Below, piece after piece: positions 44,038-54,025 of a DNA stretch of 64,000 nucleotides (position 1 is the first letter of the stretch; each line of letters begins with the position of its first letter). The notes under the pieces were generated by a model. It searched no databases and had not been told where the DNA came from. It saw nothing but the letters and a program-made list of their open reading frames with translations. A program made the translations under genes and the position numbers. This DNA is from Pseudomonas chlororaphis. GTDB taxonomy: Bacteria; Pseudomonadota; Gammaproteobacteria; Pseudomonadales; Pseudomonadaceae. The DNA lies in assembly GCF_001921865.1 (NCBI RefSeq), contig NZ_MSCT01000008.1:310001-374000 (forward strand). The letters are read 5' to 3'.

Positions 44038-44856
44038 TTATTTGAAGCGCCGCTCGACGCCTTTTTCCACCAGGATCTTCGCGGAGATCTCTTCCACCGA
44101 GAAGTGCGTGGAATTGATGTGCGGAATGTTCTCGCGGCGGAACAGGTTTTCCACCTCGCGGACCTCGAATTCGCACTGGGCGTAGCTCGAATAACGGCTG
44201 TTGGGCTTGCGCTCGTTGCGGATGGCGGTGAGCCGGTCGGGGTCGATGGTCAGGCCGAACAGTTTGTGCTGGTGGGCGCGCAGGGCAGCCGGTAGTTGCA
44301 GGCGCTCCATGTCGTCCTCGGTCAGCGGGTAGTTGGCAGCGCGGATGCCGAATTGCATGGCCATGTACAGGCAGGTCGGGGTCTTGCCGCAGCGCGACAC
44401 GCCCACCAGGATCAGATCGGCCTTGTCGTAGTAGTGGGTGCGGGCGCCGTCGTCGTTGTCGAGGGCGAAGTTCACCGCCTCGATCCGCTCCATGTAGTTG
44501 GAGTTGTGGCCAATGGAATGGGACTTGCCGACCGAATACGAAGAGTGCTCGCTCAGTTCCAGTTCCAGGGGGGCGAGGAAGGTCGAGAAGATGTCGATCA
44601 TGAAACCATTGGACGTCGCGAGGATCTCACGGATGTCCTGATTGACGATGGTGTCGAAGATGATCGGGCGAAATCCGTCCTTTTCGGCGGCGATGTTGAT
44701 TTGTTGTACCATGGCCCGCGCTTTTTCCACGCTATCGATATACGGTCGCGTGAGTTTGCTGAAGGTAATGTTTTCGAACTGCGCCAGGAGGCTCTGGCCG
44801 AGGGTTTCAGCGGTGATGCCGGTACCGTCGGAGATAAAGAAAGCAGATCGTTTCAT
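44038..44856 (-). CDS. ppsR: PEP synthase regulatory protein (kinase/pyrophosphorylase)
   Basis: 272 residues, DUF299. It switches PEP synthase off by ADP-dependent phosphorylation of a threonine and on by Pi-dependent removal. P-loop-like [15 protein letters not shown] lies near residue 152; the protein begins [23 protein letters not shown] 44856 has AAGG upstream; the open frame extends 22 codons further without similarity. It is divergent from its target ppsA, 174 bp away. Confidence 0.96.
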   Translation of the reverse strand: MKRSAFFISDGTGITAETLGQSLLAQFENITFSKLTRPYIDSVEKARAMVQQINIAAEKDGFRPIIFDTIVNQDIREILATSNGFMIDIFSTFLAPLELELSEHSSYSVGKSHSIGHNSNYMERIEAVNFALDNDDGARTHYYDKADLILVGVSRCGKTPTCLYMAMQFGIRAANYPLTEDDMERLQLPAALRAHQHKLFGLTIDPDRLTAIRNERKPNSRYSSYAQCEFEVREVENLFRRENIPHINSTHFSVEEISAKILVEKGVERRFK

Positions 44857-45030
44857 TTGCACCTTGGGCCTTAAGCTAGTGACGAATCTTGGATATGATA
44901 GGCGCGGTTTGCCGGCCGCCAATGGCCCGCATTCTCACTTATTTTCCAGGTCCAGGCCATACAGCCGGCATGCGCTCCCCCGAGCAGCCGGCTCCTGAGC
45001 TTTTCCAACACAGTTAGTGGAGAGATCACC

Positions 45031-47406
45031 TTGGTAGAGTACGTAGTTTCCCTCGATAAGCTCGGCGTCCATGATGTAGAGCATGTGGGGGGCAAGAACG
45101 CATCCCTCGGCGAGATGATCAGTAACCTCGCGGGCGCCGGTGTATCGGTCCCCGGTGGCTTTGCCACTACGGCTCAGGCCTACCGTGACTTCCTCGAGCA
45201 GAGCGGCCTGAACGCCCAGATCCACGCGGCGCTCGATGCCCTGGACGTCGATGACGTCAACGCCCTGGCCAAGACTGGCGCGCAGATCCGCCAGTGGATC
45301 ATGGAAGCCGAGTTCCCCGAGCGCCTGAACGCTGAAATCCGCACCGCCTTCGCCGAAATGTCCCAAGGCAACCCGAACATGGCCGTGGCCGTGCGTTCGT
45401 CGGCCACCGCCGAAGACTTGCCGGATGCGTCCTTTGCCGGCCAGCAGGAAACCTTCCTGAACATCCGTGGCGTCGAGAACGTCATTCGCGCCGCCAAGGA
45501 AGTCTTCGCTTCCCTGTTCAACGACCGCGCCATTTCCTATCGCGTGCACCAGGGCTTCGACCACAAGCTGGTCGCCCTGTCTGCCGGCGTGCAGCGCATG
45601 GTGCGTTCGGAAACCGGCACCGCCGGCGTGATGTTCACCCTCGATACCGAATCGGGCTTCCGTGACGTGGTGTTCATTACCGGCGCCTACGGCCTGGGCG
45701 AAACCGTGGTCCAGGGCGCGGTGAACCCGGATGAGTTCTACGTCCATAAAGGCACCCTGGCTGCCGGTCGCCCAGCGATCTTGCGCCGCAACCTGGGCAG
45801 CAAAGCCATCAAGATGATCTACGGCGAAGAAGCCAAGGCCGGTCGTTCGGTGAAAACCGTCGATGTGGACAAGGCCGACCGCGCCCGTTTCTGCTTGAGC
45901 GACGCTGAAGTCAGCGAATTGGCCAAGCAGGCGATGATCATCGAGAAGCACTACAAGTGCCCGATGGACATCGAATGGGCCAAAGATGGCGATGACGGCA
46001 AGCTGTACATCGTCCAGGCCCGTCCGGAAACCGTGAAGAGCCGCACCCAGGCCAACGTCATGGAGCGTTACCTGCTGAAGGAAACCGGCACCGTGCTGGT
46101 GGAAGGCCGTGCCATCGGCCAGCGTATCGGCGCCGGCAAGGTGCGGATCATCAAGGACGTGTCGGAGATGGACAAGGTCCAGGCTGGCGACGTGCTGGTA
46201 TCCGACATGACCGACCCGGACTGGGAGCCGGTCATGAAGCGCGCCAGCGCCATCGTTACCAACCGTGGCGGTCGTACTTGCCACGCGGCGATCATCGCGC
46301 GCGAGCTGGGTATTCCGGCGGTCGTCGGTTGCGGCAATGCCACCCAGCTGTTGAAGGACGGCCAGGGCGTGACCGTGTCCTGCGCCGAAGGCGACACCGG
46401 TTTCATCTTCGAGGGCGAACTGGGCTTCGATGTGAAGAAAAACTCCGTCGACGCCATGCCCGAGCTGCCGTTCAAGATCATGATGAACGTCGGCAACCCG
46501 GACCGTGCCTTCGACTTCGCCCAGTTGCCGAACGCCGGTGTCGGCCTGGCCCGCCTGGAGTTCATCATCAACCGCATGATCGGCGTGCACCCTAAGGCCC
46601 TGCTGAACTACGCCGGCCTGCCGCTGGACATCAAGGAAAGCGTCGACAAGCGCATCGCCGGCTACAACGACCCGGTCGGTTTCTACGTCGACAAGCTAGT
46701 CGAGGGCATCAGCACCCTGGCGGCGGCGTTCTGGCCGAAAAAGGTCATCGTGCGCCTGTCGGACTTCAAGTCCAACGAATACGCCAACCTGATCGGCGGC
46801 AAGCTCTACGAGCCGGAAGAAGAAAACCCGATGCTGGGTTTCCGCGGTGCCTCGCGTTACATCAGCGAATCCTTCCGTGATTGCTTCGAGCTCGAATGCC
46901 GTGCGCTCAAGCGTGTGCGCAACGACATGGGCCTGACCAACGTCGAGATCATGGTGCCGTTCGTCCGTACCCTGGGCGAAGCTAGCCAGGTGGTGGATTT
47001 GCTGGCCGAGAACGGTCTCAAGCGTGGCGAAAACGGCCTGCGTGTGATCATGATGTGCGAGCTGCCTTCCAACGCGATCCTGGCCGAAGAGTTCCTCGAG
47101 TACTTCGACGGTTTCTCCATCGGTTCCAACGACCTGACCCAGCTGACCCTGGGCCTGGACCGCGATTCGGGCATCATCGCGCACCTGTTCGACGAGCGTA
47201 ATCCAGCGGTCAAGAAACTGCTGGCCAACGCCATTGCCGCCTGCAACAAGGCCGGCAAATACATCGGTATTTGCGGCCAGGGCCCGTCCGACCACCCGGA
47301 CCTGGCCAAGTGGCTGATGGAGCAGGGCATCGAAAGTGTTTCGTTGAACCCCGATTCCGTGCTGGAAACCTGGTTCTTCCTGGCCGAAGGCCAGGACGCA
47401 GTCTGA
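45031..47406 (+). CDS. ppsA: phosphoenolpyruvate synthase
   Basis: 791 residues. It makes PEP from pyruvate and ATP for gluconeogenesis, which fits the adjacent propionate route ending in pyruvate. N-terminal ATP-binding domain ([14 protein letters not shown]), phospho-carrier His in [15 protein letters not shown] near 422, C-terminal PEP/pyruvate domain with [16 protein letters not shown]. The start is TTG at 45031 with GGAGAG upstream, giving the standard [12 protein letters not shown]-terminus. Regulated by PpsR, encoded divergently. Confidence 0.97.
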   Translation: MVEYVVSLDKLGVHDVEHVGGKNASLGEMISNLAGAGVSVPGGFATTAQAYRDFLEQSGLNAQIHAALDALDVDDVNALAKTGAQIRQWIMEAEFPERLNAEIRTAFAEMSQGNPNMAVAVRSSATAEDLPDASFAGQQETFLNIRGVENVIRAAKEVFASLFNDRAISYRVHQGFDHKLVALSAGVQRMVRSETGTAGVMFTLDTESGFRDVVFITGAYGLGETVVQGAVNPDEFYVHKGTLAAGRPAILRRNLGSKAIKMIYGEEAKAGRSVKTVDVDKADRARFCLSDAEVSELAKQAMIIEKHYKCPMDIEWAKDGDDGKLYIVQARPETVKSRTQANVMERYLLKETGTVLVEGRAIGQRIGAGKVRIIKDVSEMDKVQAGDVLVSDMTDPDWEPVMKRASAIVTNRGGRTCHAAIIARELGIPAVVGCGNATQLLKDGQGVTVSCAEGDTGFIFEGELGFDVKKNSVDAMPELPFKIMMNVGNPDRAFDFAQLPNAGVGLARLEFIINRMIGVHPKALLNYAGLPLDIKESVDKRIAGYNDPVGFYVDKLVEGISTLAAAFWPKKVIVRLSDFKSNEYANLIGGKLYEPEEENPMLGFRGASRYISESFRDCFELECRALKRVRNDMGLTNVEIMVPFVRTLGEASQVVDLLAENGLKRGENGLRVIMMCELPSNAILAEEFLEYFDGFSIGSNDLTQLTLGLDRDSGIIAHLFDERNPAVKKLLANAIAACNKAGKYIGICGQGPSDHPDLAKWLMEQGIESVSLNPDSVLETWFFLAEGQDAV

Positions 47407-47462
47407 TCGGAGAGTGAAGCGTCGGTCGCTCTTCGGGGCGGCCAGCGCTTTGAGATTCAAGT

Positions 47463-47496
47463 AGGGCGGGCTCCCTCCGGATGCCGCCCTTTTTTG
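47463..47496 (+). terminator. intrinsic terminator of ppsA
   Basis: AGGGCGG / CCGCCCT stem followed by T6, about 55 bp after the stop. Confidence 0.85.
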
Positions 47497-47508
47497 TGCA
47501 AGAGCATT

Positions 47509-48498
47509 ATGCAAAGCAGCAGCCATTTATTTCCCGTCGCCTTGATCAGTGCCGAACGTCGAGGCGACCTTAGCGAAGACGTCTACCGTCTCAAGCCGGG
47601 CAACAGCCCGGACGCCACGGTCGAGCTGGCCGTCACCCGCCTGGGAATGGCCAATGAGGCTGAACCCCGCGGTGTTCCAGTGATCCTGCTGCACGGCAGC
47701 TTCTCCAATCGCCGCTTCTGGTATTCCCCCAAGGGCATCGGCCTGGGCGCGTACTTGGCGCGCATGGGCTTCGATATCTGGATTCCCGAGATGCGCGGCC
47801 ACGGTCTGTCGCGACGCAATGCCGATTACCGCAAGAACCGCGTCGCCGATTATGCGCAATACGATCTGCCCGCCATTGGCGCCTTCGTGCGCGAGCAAAG
47901 CGGCCAGATCCCGCACTGGGTTGGCCATTCCCTGGGCGGCATCACCCTGGCGGCAGCCTTGGGCGGCCAGTACCTGGGTGAGCCGGCGGTGGCCTCGGCA
48001 GCGCTGTTTGGCTGTCAGGTCAGCCGCACTTACTGGCCATTGAAAATCCCGGCGGTGGAGTGGAGCGGTCGCTTCATTCTCAAGCGTTTTGCCCAGTTGT
48101 CCGGTTCGCGGCTCAAGCGCGGCCCCGAGGACGAGCCCATCGGACTGGCCCTGGAAAGCATGCGCTGGTATGGGCTGTTCGGGCGTTTCGGGGATAAACA
48201 GAAGGACTGGTGGGCCGGATTGGCCGACGTTTCGCTGCCAGTATTGGCGGTCAGTGCCTCCGGCGATCACCAGGATCCGAGCTGGGCTTGCCGCAAGCTG
48301 TTCGACCAGTTGGGTTCCGAGCACAAACAGTTTGTCTGCCTGGGGCGCGAACACGGTTTCAGTGGCAATTTCGGCCATGTCGAGATGCTGGTGAGCAAAC
48401 CCGCGCAGGTTGAAGTCTGGCCCATGGTGGCGCGTTGGCTGACGGATCAGCAGAGCCCGTTGCTGGCGTCGGGCAGCGAACTGGCCGCCGCGATTTGA
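47509..48498 (+). CDS. alpha/beta-fold hydrolase (EstX-like)
   Basis: 329 residues. Nucleophile Ser in HWVGHSLGGITLA near residue 145, oxyanion HGSFSNRRFW near 64, and a plausible catalytic His in REHGFSG near 285. It lies between ppsA and rraA as the P. aeruginosa gene called estX does. The natural ester or lipid substrate is unknown. ATG 47509 is preferred to GTG 47494, which lies inside the terminator tail. Confidence 0.85.
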   Translation: MQSSSHLFPVALISAERRGDLSEDVYRLKPGNSPDATVELAVTRLGMANEAEPRGVPVILLHGSFSNRRFWYSPKGIGLGAYLARMGFDIWIPEMRGHGLSRRNADYRKNRVADYAQYDLPAIGAFVREQSGQIPHWVGHSLGGITLAAALGGQYLGEPAVASAALFGCQVSRTYWPLKIPAVEWSGRFILKRFAQLSGSRLKRGPEDEPIGLALESMRWYGLFGRFGDKQKDWWAGLADVSLPVLAVSASGDHQDPSWACRKLFDQLGSEHKQFVCLGREHGFSGNFGHVEMLVSKPAQVEVWPMVARWLTDQQSPLLASGSELAAAI

Positions 48499-48765
48499 CG
48501 CCGAGGGCTCTGACAAGGGCATTTCGCTCCGATGCGCTTGCGGCTAAGATATGACGTATTAAGTAATTTTGGTCACATTCGGGCGCCGCTGCAGCATTCT
48601 GTCCGTACTGCTTGAGCCTGCCGAAATTGGCGTATGGTGGTGGTCGCATGAGGATCGAGGGCTAAGGTGAAAGGTTAAACATTCGCTGCCTGCACTCGTA
48701 TCCTCAGCATGAACCCTGCGAATTCCGACACTGCGACGTGTTCTTTCCATTACAGGAGTTGTTCG

Positions 48766-49257
48766 ATGAATCATTACCTCACTCCCGACCTGTGCGATGC
48801 CTACCCGGAGCTGGTGCAGGTGGTTGAACCGATGTTCAGCAATTTTGGCGGCCGCGACTCTTTCGGCGGCGAAATCGTGACCATCAAATGCTTCGAAGAC
48901 AACTCGCTGGTCAAGGAACAGGTCGAACTCAAGGGGCATGGCAAGGTACTGGTGGTCGACGGCGGGGGTTCCCTGCGCCGCGCGCTGCTCGGCGACATGC
49001 TGGCGGAGAAAGCGGCGAAAAACGGTTGGGAAGGGCTGGTGATCTATGGCTGCATCCGTGATGTCGATGTGATCGCGCAAACCGACCTGGGCGTCCAGGC
49101 GCTGGCGAGCCACCCGATGAAAACCGACAAACGCGGTATTGGCGATCTCAACGTGGCCGTGACGTTTGCCGGGGTGACTTTCCGTCCGGGCGAATATGTC
49201 TATGCCGACAACAATGGCGTGATCGTTTCGCCAAGCCCGCTGAAAATGCCTGAATAA
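48766..49257 (+). CDS. rraA: RraA family regulator of RNase E activity
   Basis: 163 residues starting [20 protein letters not shown]. The RraA fold is marked by [25 protein letters not shown] (split here as [11 protein letters not shown] then [19 protein letters not shown]) and [12 protein letters not shown]. RraA trimers bind and inhibit RNase E. Some proteins of this fold are 4-hydroxy-4-methyl-2-oxoglutarate aldolases, but length and sequence fit RraA. ATG 48766 has CAGGAG upstream. cmaX follows in 25 bp. Confidence 0.92.
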   Translation: MNHYLTPDLCDAYPELVQVVEPMFSNFGGRDSFGGEIVTIKCFEDNSLVKEQVELKGHGKVLVVDGGGSLRRALLGDMLAEKAAKNGWEGLVIYGCIRDVDVIAQTDLGVQALASHPMKTDKRGIGDLNVAVTFAGVTFRPGEYVYADNNGVIVSPSPLKMPE

Positions 49258-49282
49258 GCAGTCGACCAAGCAAGGGATGAGG

Positions 49283-50278
49283 ATGTTCGAGGAAGACAAC
49301 GCGCAATGGGGGCTGGTACATGCCCTGGTACTGGACGGGAAAGGTGGTGCGCGTGCGATTGCCCGAACTGAACTGGACGACCTACAACTGCAGTCCCATG
49401 AAAGCCTCTGGCTGCATTGGGACCGCAGCCATCCGCAAACCCAGACCTGGCTGCGCAAGGCCAGCGGCCTGAGTGAGTTCAGCTGTGACCGCCTGCTCGA
49501 AGAAAACACCCGGCCACGCTTGTTGGCGCTGCCGGATTGCGAGTTCCTGCTGTTTTTGCGCGGCATCAACCTCAACCCCGGCGCCGAGCCCGAAGACATG
49601 GTTTCGGTGCGTATCTTCGGCTCGGCCCAGCGGGTGATCTCCCTGCGCCTGCGGCCATTGCGCGCGACCGATGAGCTGCTGGTGCAACTGGGCGAGGGCA
49701 AAGGCCCGAAAACCGCCTCCGAACTCATCCTTTATATGGCCGAGTACCTGACCCACAAGGTGCAGGATCTGGTCAGCGACTTGTCGGAAGTGGTCGATGC
49801 CGAGGAAGAAAAACTGGATGCCGACGAACGGTATACCCCTGAGCACGGCAACATTCTGCAGATCCGTCGGCGGGCTGCCGGACTCAAACGCTTCCTTGCT
49901 CCGCAGCGGGATATTTTCGGCCAACTCAGTCGTACCCGCCTGCCCTGGTTTGCCGATGACGATGGCGATTACTGGAACGAATTGAACAACAGCCTGACCC
50001 GCTACCTGGAAGAGCTCGAATTGACCAGAGAGCGCGTGGGGCTTGCGCTTGAGGCCGAAGACCGGCGCTTGAACGTACGCATGAACCGCATCATGTTTCG
50101 CTTCGGGATTATCACAGGGATCTTTTTGCCGATGAGTTTTCTGGCCGGTCTGCTGGGGATCAACGTGGGAGGCATTCCGCTTTCCAACAGCCCCTACGGG
50201 TTTCTGATCGCCTGCCTGTTGATGGCGCTGGTCGCGCTGGGGCAGTGGTGGTTGTTCCGACGTTTGCGCTGGGTCTGA
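49283..50278 (+). CDS. cmaX: CorA/ZntB-type transporter CmaX
   Basis: 331 residues: a cytoplasmic domain, a long helix, and two C-terminal membrane helices. The pore motif reads GIN (LLGINVGGIP) in place of GMN, as in ZntB-like members. It is the first gene of the conserved cmaX-crfX-cmpX-sigX-oprF block. ATG 49283 is chosen since AAGGG is then 6 bases upstream; an ATG two codons earlier is possible. Ion and direction of transport are not known from sequence. Confidence 0.9.
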   Translation: MFEEDNAQWGLVHALVLDGKGGARAIARTELDDLQLQSHESLWLHWDRSHPQTQTWLRKASGLSEFSCDRLLEENTRPRLLALPDCEFLLFLRGINLNPGAEPEDMVSVRIFGSAQRVISLRLRPLRATDELLVQLGEGKGPKTASELILYMAEYLTHKVQDLVSDLSEVVDAEEEKLDADERYTPEHGNILQIRRRAAGLKRFLAPQRDIFGQLSRTRLPWFADDDGDYWNELNNSLTRYLEELELTRERVGLALEAEDRRLNVRMNRIMFRFGIITGIFLPMSFLAGLLGINVGGIPLSNSPYGFLIACLLMALVALGQWWLFRRLRWV

Positions 50279-50341
50279 TCATGAACTATGTGACTCAGGG
50301 AATTTTGATCGCGTCTTTCACAGACATATCGAGAGGTGCGT

Positions 50342-50587
50342 ATGCACGATCCGTTTGAACAGTCGTTGCGTGACATGCTCAAGGCCACACCGTCCACCCG
50401 GGACGACGATGCGTGCCTGGGCCGCGTGCTGAAAACCGCCAACCGGCAGGTAGGGGCGGGGGATCTGTTCAGCCTGCTCGGCCGCTGGTTGCCGGCGCTG
50501 ATGATTGCTCTGAATAACGGATCGGCCCATATCTCGCCGGTTTCCCGTCGTAAACCTACTGCACGTGCTGCTGATAAGGCTGATTGA
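50342..50587 (+). CDS. crfX: CrfX, small conserved protein
   Basis: 81 residues, starting MHDPFEQSLRDMLKATPSTR, with a weakly hydrophobic centre (LFSLLGRWLPALMIAL) and a basic tail. No catalytic motif. Recognised by place: it lies between cmaX and cmpX exactly as in P. aeruginosa and P. fluorescens. GAGAGG precedes ATG 50342. Function unknown; envelope-stress association is inferred from the SigX neighbourhood. Confidence 0.85.
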   Translation: MHDPFEQSLRDMLKATPSTRDDDACLGRVLKTANRQVGAGDLFSLLGRWLPALMIALNNGSAHISPVSRRKPTARAADKAD

Positions 50588-50589
50588 AT

Positions 50590-51414
50590 ATGGAACTTGA
50601 TCTCTGGACTCAGAGCCTCGTCACTGCGATGACTGCGTTGTGGACCAAGGTAGCGAATTTCATCCCGAATCTGTTTGGCGCGCTGGTCGTGCTGTTGCTG
50701 GGGTTCGTGGTAGCCAAGCTGCTGGATACCCTGCTTTCGAAATTGCTCGCCAAGCTGGGCCTGGACCGGCTGATGGGCGGCACCGGCCTCACCAAACTGC
50801 TGTCCCGCGCGGGCTTGCAGGTACCGATTTCTACCTTGATCGGTAAAATCGTGTATTGGTTCGTATTACTGATTTTTCTGGTTTCTGCTGCAGAATCCCT
50901 TGGCCTTGAGCGGGTTTCGGCTACGCTCGACATGCTGGCGCTGTATTTGCCGAAGGTTTTCGGCGCCGCGCTGGTGCTGTTGGTGGGGGTATTGCTGGCG
51001 CAACTGGCCAATGGGCTGGTGCGCGGAGCGGCCGAAGGGGTTGGTCTGGATTACGCCAGCGGCCTGGGGCGAATCGCCCAGGGCCTGGTGATCATCATCA
51101 GTATTTCCGTTGCGATCAGTCAGTTGGAGGTCAAAACCGACCTGCTCAACCATGTGATCGTGATCGTGTTGATTACCGTTGGTCTGGCTGTTGCCTTGGC
51201 CATGGGGTTGGGAAGCCGGGATATTGCCGGTCAGATTCTTGCGGGAATCTATGTGCGTGAGTTGTATCAGGTTGGGCAACAAGTGCGAGTTGGCGAGGTC
51301 GAAGGACAGATCGAGGAGATCGGCACGGTCAAAACTACATTGCTGACCGATGAGGGTGAGCTAGTCTCCCTCTCCAATCGGATCCTGCTGGAGCAGCATG
51401 TAAGTAGCCGCTAA
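50590..51414 (+). CDS. cmpX: CmpX, small-conductance mechanosensitive-channel-like protein
   Basis: 274 residues, inner-membrane protein with about five helices (LFGALVVLLLGFVVAKLL; IVYWFVLLIFLVSAAESL; VFGAALVLLVGVLLAQLA; VIVIVLITVGLAVALAMG) and an MscS-like beta segment at the end (RVGEVEGQIEEIGTVKTTLL). It starts 2 bp after crfX. It is known in pseudomonads as the cytoplasmic-membrane protein upstream of sigX; true channel activity is unproved here. Confidence 0.92.
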   Translation: MELDLWTQSLVTAMTALWTKVANFIPNLFGALVVLLLGFVVAKLLDTLLSKLLAKLGLDRLMGGTGLTKLLSRAGLQVPISTLIGKIVYWFVLLIFLVSAAESLGLERVSATLDMLALYLPKVFGAALVLLVGVLLAQLANGLVRGAAEGVGLDYASGLGRIAQGLVIIISISVAISQLEVKTDLLNHVIVIVLITVGLAVALAMGLGSRDIAGQILAGIYVRELYQVGQQVRVGEVEGQIEEIGTVKTTLLTDEGELVSLSNRILLEQHVSSR

Positions 51415-51436
51415 CCCGGCAAACCCTGCTAATGTA

Positions 51437-51474
51437 TGCCGCCGCAAAAATGCCCATGTCCGGGCTGCGGCGGA
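51437..51474 (+). other. hairpin upstream of sigX
   Basis: CCGCCGCA and TGCGGCGG can pair around a 20-base loop that has its own GCCC/GGGC arms. It ends about 30 bp before the sigX start and has no T tract, so it is a leader structure or a Rho-linked element, not an intrinsic terminator. Confidence 0.4.
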
Positions 51475-51503
51475 CATTGACCTGACTGTCGGCCCGACTC
51501 GTT

Positions 51504-52094
51504 TTGAATAAAGCCCAATCGCTATCCACGCGCTATGACCCCCGTGAGCTCTCTGACGAGGAGTTGGTTGCGCGCTCGCACACGGAGCTGTTTCACGTAA
51601 CGCGTGCGTATGAAGAGTTGATGCGACGCTATCAGCGAACCCTCTTCAACGTTTGTGCGCGTTATTTAGGGAACGATCGTGATGCTGACGATGTCTGTCA
51701 GGAGGTGATGTTGAAGGTGCTGTATGGCCTGAAGAACTTCGAAGGAAAATCGAAGTTCAAGACATGGCTCTATAGCATCACGTACAACGAATGCATCACG
51801 CAGTATCGGAAGGAACGACGCAAGCGTCGTTTGATGGATGCGTTGAGTCTGGACCCCCTTGAGGAAGCGTCTGAAGAGAAGGCGCCGAAACCTGAGGAGA
51901 AGGGCGGACTTGACCGTTGGCTTGTGCATGTGAACCCGATTGACCGGGAAATTCTGGTGCTACGTTTTGTCGCAGAGCTGGAGTTTCAGGAGATCGCAGA
52001 CATCATGCATATGGGTTTGAGTGCTACGAAAATGCGGTACAAGCGTGCGCTTGATAAATTGCGTGAGAAATTTGCAGGCATTGCTGAAACTTAG
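51504..52094 (+). CDS. sigX: ECF sigma factor SigX
   Basis: 196 residues. Region 2 runs through RYQRTLFNVCARYLGNDRDA and VCQEVMLKVLYGLKNFEGKS, region 4 through DREILVLRFVAELEFQEIAD. SigX drives oprF and membrane-lipid genes under envelope stress. The start is TTG at 51504, giving the known NKAQSLSTRYDPREL N-terminus, with only a weak ribosome site. No anti-sigma gene is adjacent; this is normal for SigX. oprF follows after 107 bp. Confidence 0.96.
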   Translation: MNKAQSLSTRYDPRELSDEELVARSHTELFHVTRAYEELMRRYQRTLFNVCARYLGNDRDADDVCQEVMLKVLYGLKNFEGKSKFKTWLYSITYNECITQYRKERRKRRLMDALSLDPLEEASEEKAPKPEEKGGLDRWLVHVNPIDREILVLRFVAELEFQEIADIMHMGLSATKMRYKRALDKLREKFAGIAET

Positions 52095-52201
52095 TTCGGC
52101 GCAAATATCTCTTACGTTCAGGTAAGTTCTGATAGACTTACCGCCGAGTTGTCCCCCGGTATGTGGGACTGCTTTACAATCACCAGATGGGGATTTAACG
52201 G

Positions 52202-53188
52202 ATGAAACTGAAAAACACCTTGGGCATTGCCATTGGTTCTATTGTTGCCGTGACTTCGTTCGGCGTTCTGGCGCAAGGCCAAGGCGCGGTCGAGGGTGAA
52301 CTGTTTTACAAAAAACAGTACAACGACAGCGTTAAGCACATCGAAGACGGCTTCAACCCAGGCGCTCGTATCGGCTACTTCTTGACCGATGACCTGTCGT
52401 TGGACCTGAACTACGACAAAACCAACCACACCCGTTCGAACGACGGTACTGGCAACCAGAAGATCAAGGGTGACACCGGCAGCCTGCTGGCTACCTACCA
52501 CTTCGGTCAAGCTGGCGTGGACTCCCTGCGTCCATACGTTTCCGGTGGTTTCGGTCACCAGAGCCGTACCAACGTACAGGCTGACGGCCACAGCGGTCGC
52601 GACCAGTCGTCCCTGGCTATCATTGGTACCGGTGTTAAGTACTACTTCACCGACAACCTGTTCGCTCGTGCCGGCGTTGAAGCCGACTACGCAATGGACA
52701 ACGGCAAGTGGGACTACTCCGCCCTGGTTGGTCTGGGTGTGAACTTCGGCGGCAACGCTGGCAAGGTAGCTCCTGCTCCAGCTCCAGTTCCAGAGCCAAC
52801 TCCAGAGCCAGAAGCTCCGGTTGCTGAAGTGGTTCGTGTTGAGCTGGACGTGAAGTTCGACTTCGACAAGTCGGTCGTGAAGCCTAACAGCTACGCTGAC
52901 ATCAAGAACCTCGCTGACTTCATGAAGCAGTACCCACAAACCACCACCGTTGTTGAAGGTCACACTGACTCCGTCGGTCCTGACGCTTACAACCAGAAAC
53001 TGTCTGAGCGTCGTGCAAACGCCGTTAAGCAAGTTCTGACCAGCCAGTACGGTGTTGAGTCGAGCCGCGTTCAATCCGTTGGCTACGGTGAGTCCCGCCC
53101 AGTTGCCGACAACGCAACTGAAGCTGGCCGCGCTGTAAACCGTCGCGTAGAAGCGCAGGTTGAAGCACAAGCTCAACAAGCTCAGTAA
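52202..53188 (+). CDS. oprF: major outer-membrane porin OprF
   Basis: 328 residues: signal peptide (KNTLGIAIGSIVAVTSFGVLA), eight-stranded barrel to about 180, a Pro/Ala/Glu linker, and an OmpA-like peptidoglycan-binding end (VKFDFDKSVVKPNSY, VEGHTDSVGPDAYNQKLS, AVNRRVEAQVEA). It anchors the outer membrane to the wall and forms a slow porin. The codon choice is more biased (AAC, CTG, GTT mix) than its neighbours', as for highly expressed genes. The 107-bp spacer before it includes a GGTAAGT/ACTTACC hairpin; SigX and housekeeping promoters are expected there. Confidence 0.97.
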   Translation: MKLKNTLGIAIGSIVAVTSFGVLAQGQGAVEGELFYKKQYNDSVKHIEDGFNPGARIGYFLTDDLSLDLNYDKTNHTRSNDGTGNQKIKGDTGSLLATYHFGQAGVDSLRPYVSGGFGHQSRTNVQADGHSGRDQSSLAIIGTGVKYYFTDNLFARAGVEADYAMDNGKWDYSALVGLGVNFGGNAGKVAPAPAPVPEPTPEPEAPVAEVVRVELDVKFDFDKSVVKPNSYADIKNLADFMKQYPQTTTVVEGHTDSVGPDAYNQKLSERRANAVKQVLTSQYGVESSRVQSVGYGESRPVADNATEAGRAVNRRVEAQVEAQAQQAQ

Positions 53189-53207
53189 TCTGTAGCTTGC
53201 AGCTTTG

Positions 53208-53235
53208 AAAAACCCGGCCTAGGCCGGGTTTTTCT
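53208..53235 (+). terminator. intrinsic terminator of oprF
   Basis: AAACCCGGCC / GGCCGGGTTTTT around TA, 19 bp after the stop. It also lies at the end of the converging cobA gene. Confidence 0.9.
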
Positions 53236-53265
53236 TTGCCTGCGATTTGTTGAAAGCGGCGTGAA

Positions 53266-54015
53266 TCAGGCCGATAACGCCGCTTCGGCAAGGGCTGGCA
53301 GCTGTGCGCCCGAAGCGGCCACCTCGCCGACGACCAGGATGGCCGGGCTCTTGAGCTGGAAGGCTTGGGCATCCTCGTGCATCGCATTCAGGTCGCTGCG
53401 GCACAGGCGCTGTTCGGGCAGGGATGCGTTCTCGATCATGGCCACTGGGGTGTGCGGCGCCAGGCCGCCAGCGATCAGTTGTTCGCGGATCTCGCCCAGC
53501 TTGGCCACTCCCATGTAGATCACCAGGGTCGTCCCGCTTTGCGCCAGGGCCTGCCAGTTCAGGCTGCTGTCGTCCTGGGTATGGGCGGTCAGCAAGGTGA
53601 CGCCACGGGCGATACCCCGCAGGGTCAGCGGGATCCCGCACTGGGTCGCCCCGGCCAGGCCGGCGGTGATGCCATTGACCATCTCCACCTCGATGTCACG
53701 CTCCTGTAGCCACTGCGCTTCCTCGCCGCCTCGGCCGAAGATGCACGGATCGCCGCCCTTGAGGCGCACCACGCATTTGCCTTGCCGGGCGTAGCGCAAC
53801 ATCAGGCGATGAATGAAGGCCTGGGGCGTCGAACGACAGCCGCCGCGTTTACCCACGGCAATGACCCGGGCCTGAGGGCAATGCTCCAGCACCGCCGGGT
53901 TGACCAGATCGTCGATCAGCACCACATCGGCTGCGCCCATGGCCCGAACGGCCTTGAGGGTCAGCAGTTCAGGGTCGCCAGGGCCCGCACCTACCAGCCA
54001 GACTTTTGCGCTCAT
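53266..54015 (-). CDS. cobA: uroporphyrinogen-III C-methyltransferase
   Basis: 249 residues, SUMT. It makes precorrin-2 from uroporphyrinogen III with two SAM. Marks: VGAGPGDPELLTLKA at the N-terminus, KGGDPCIFGRGGEEA near 90 and GITAGLAGATQCGIPLTLRG near 125. Precorrin-2 leads to siroheme, the cofactor of the NirB enzyme encoded upstream in the same operon. ATG 54015 is 10 bp after the nasC stop. Identity is secure. Confidence 0.96.
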   Translation of the reverse strand: MSAKVWLVGAGPGDPELLTLKAVRAMGAADVVLIDDLVNPAVLEHCPQARVIAVGKRGGCRSTPQAFIHRLMLRYARQGKCVVRLKGGDPCIFGRGGEEAQWLQERDIEVEMVNGITAGLAGATQCGIPLTLRGIARGVTLLTAHTQDDSSLNWQALAQSGTTLVIYMGVAKLGEIREQLIAGGLAPHTPVAMIENASLPEQRLCRSDLNAMHEDAQAFQLKSPAILVVGEVAASGAQLPALAEAALSA

Positions 54016-54025
54016 ATGGGTTTCC

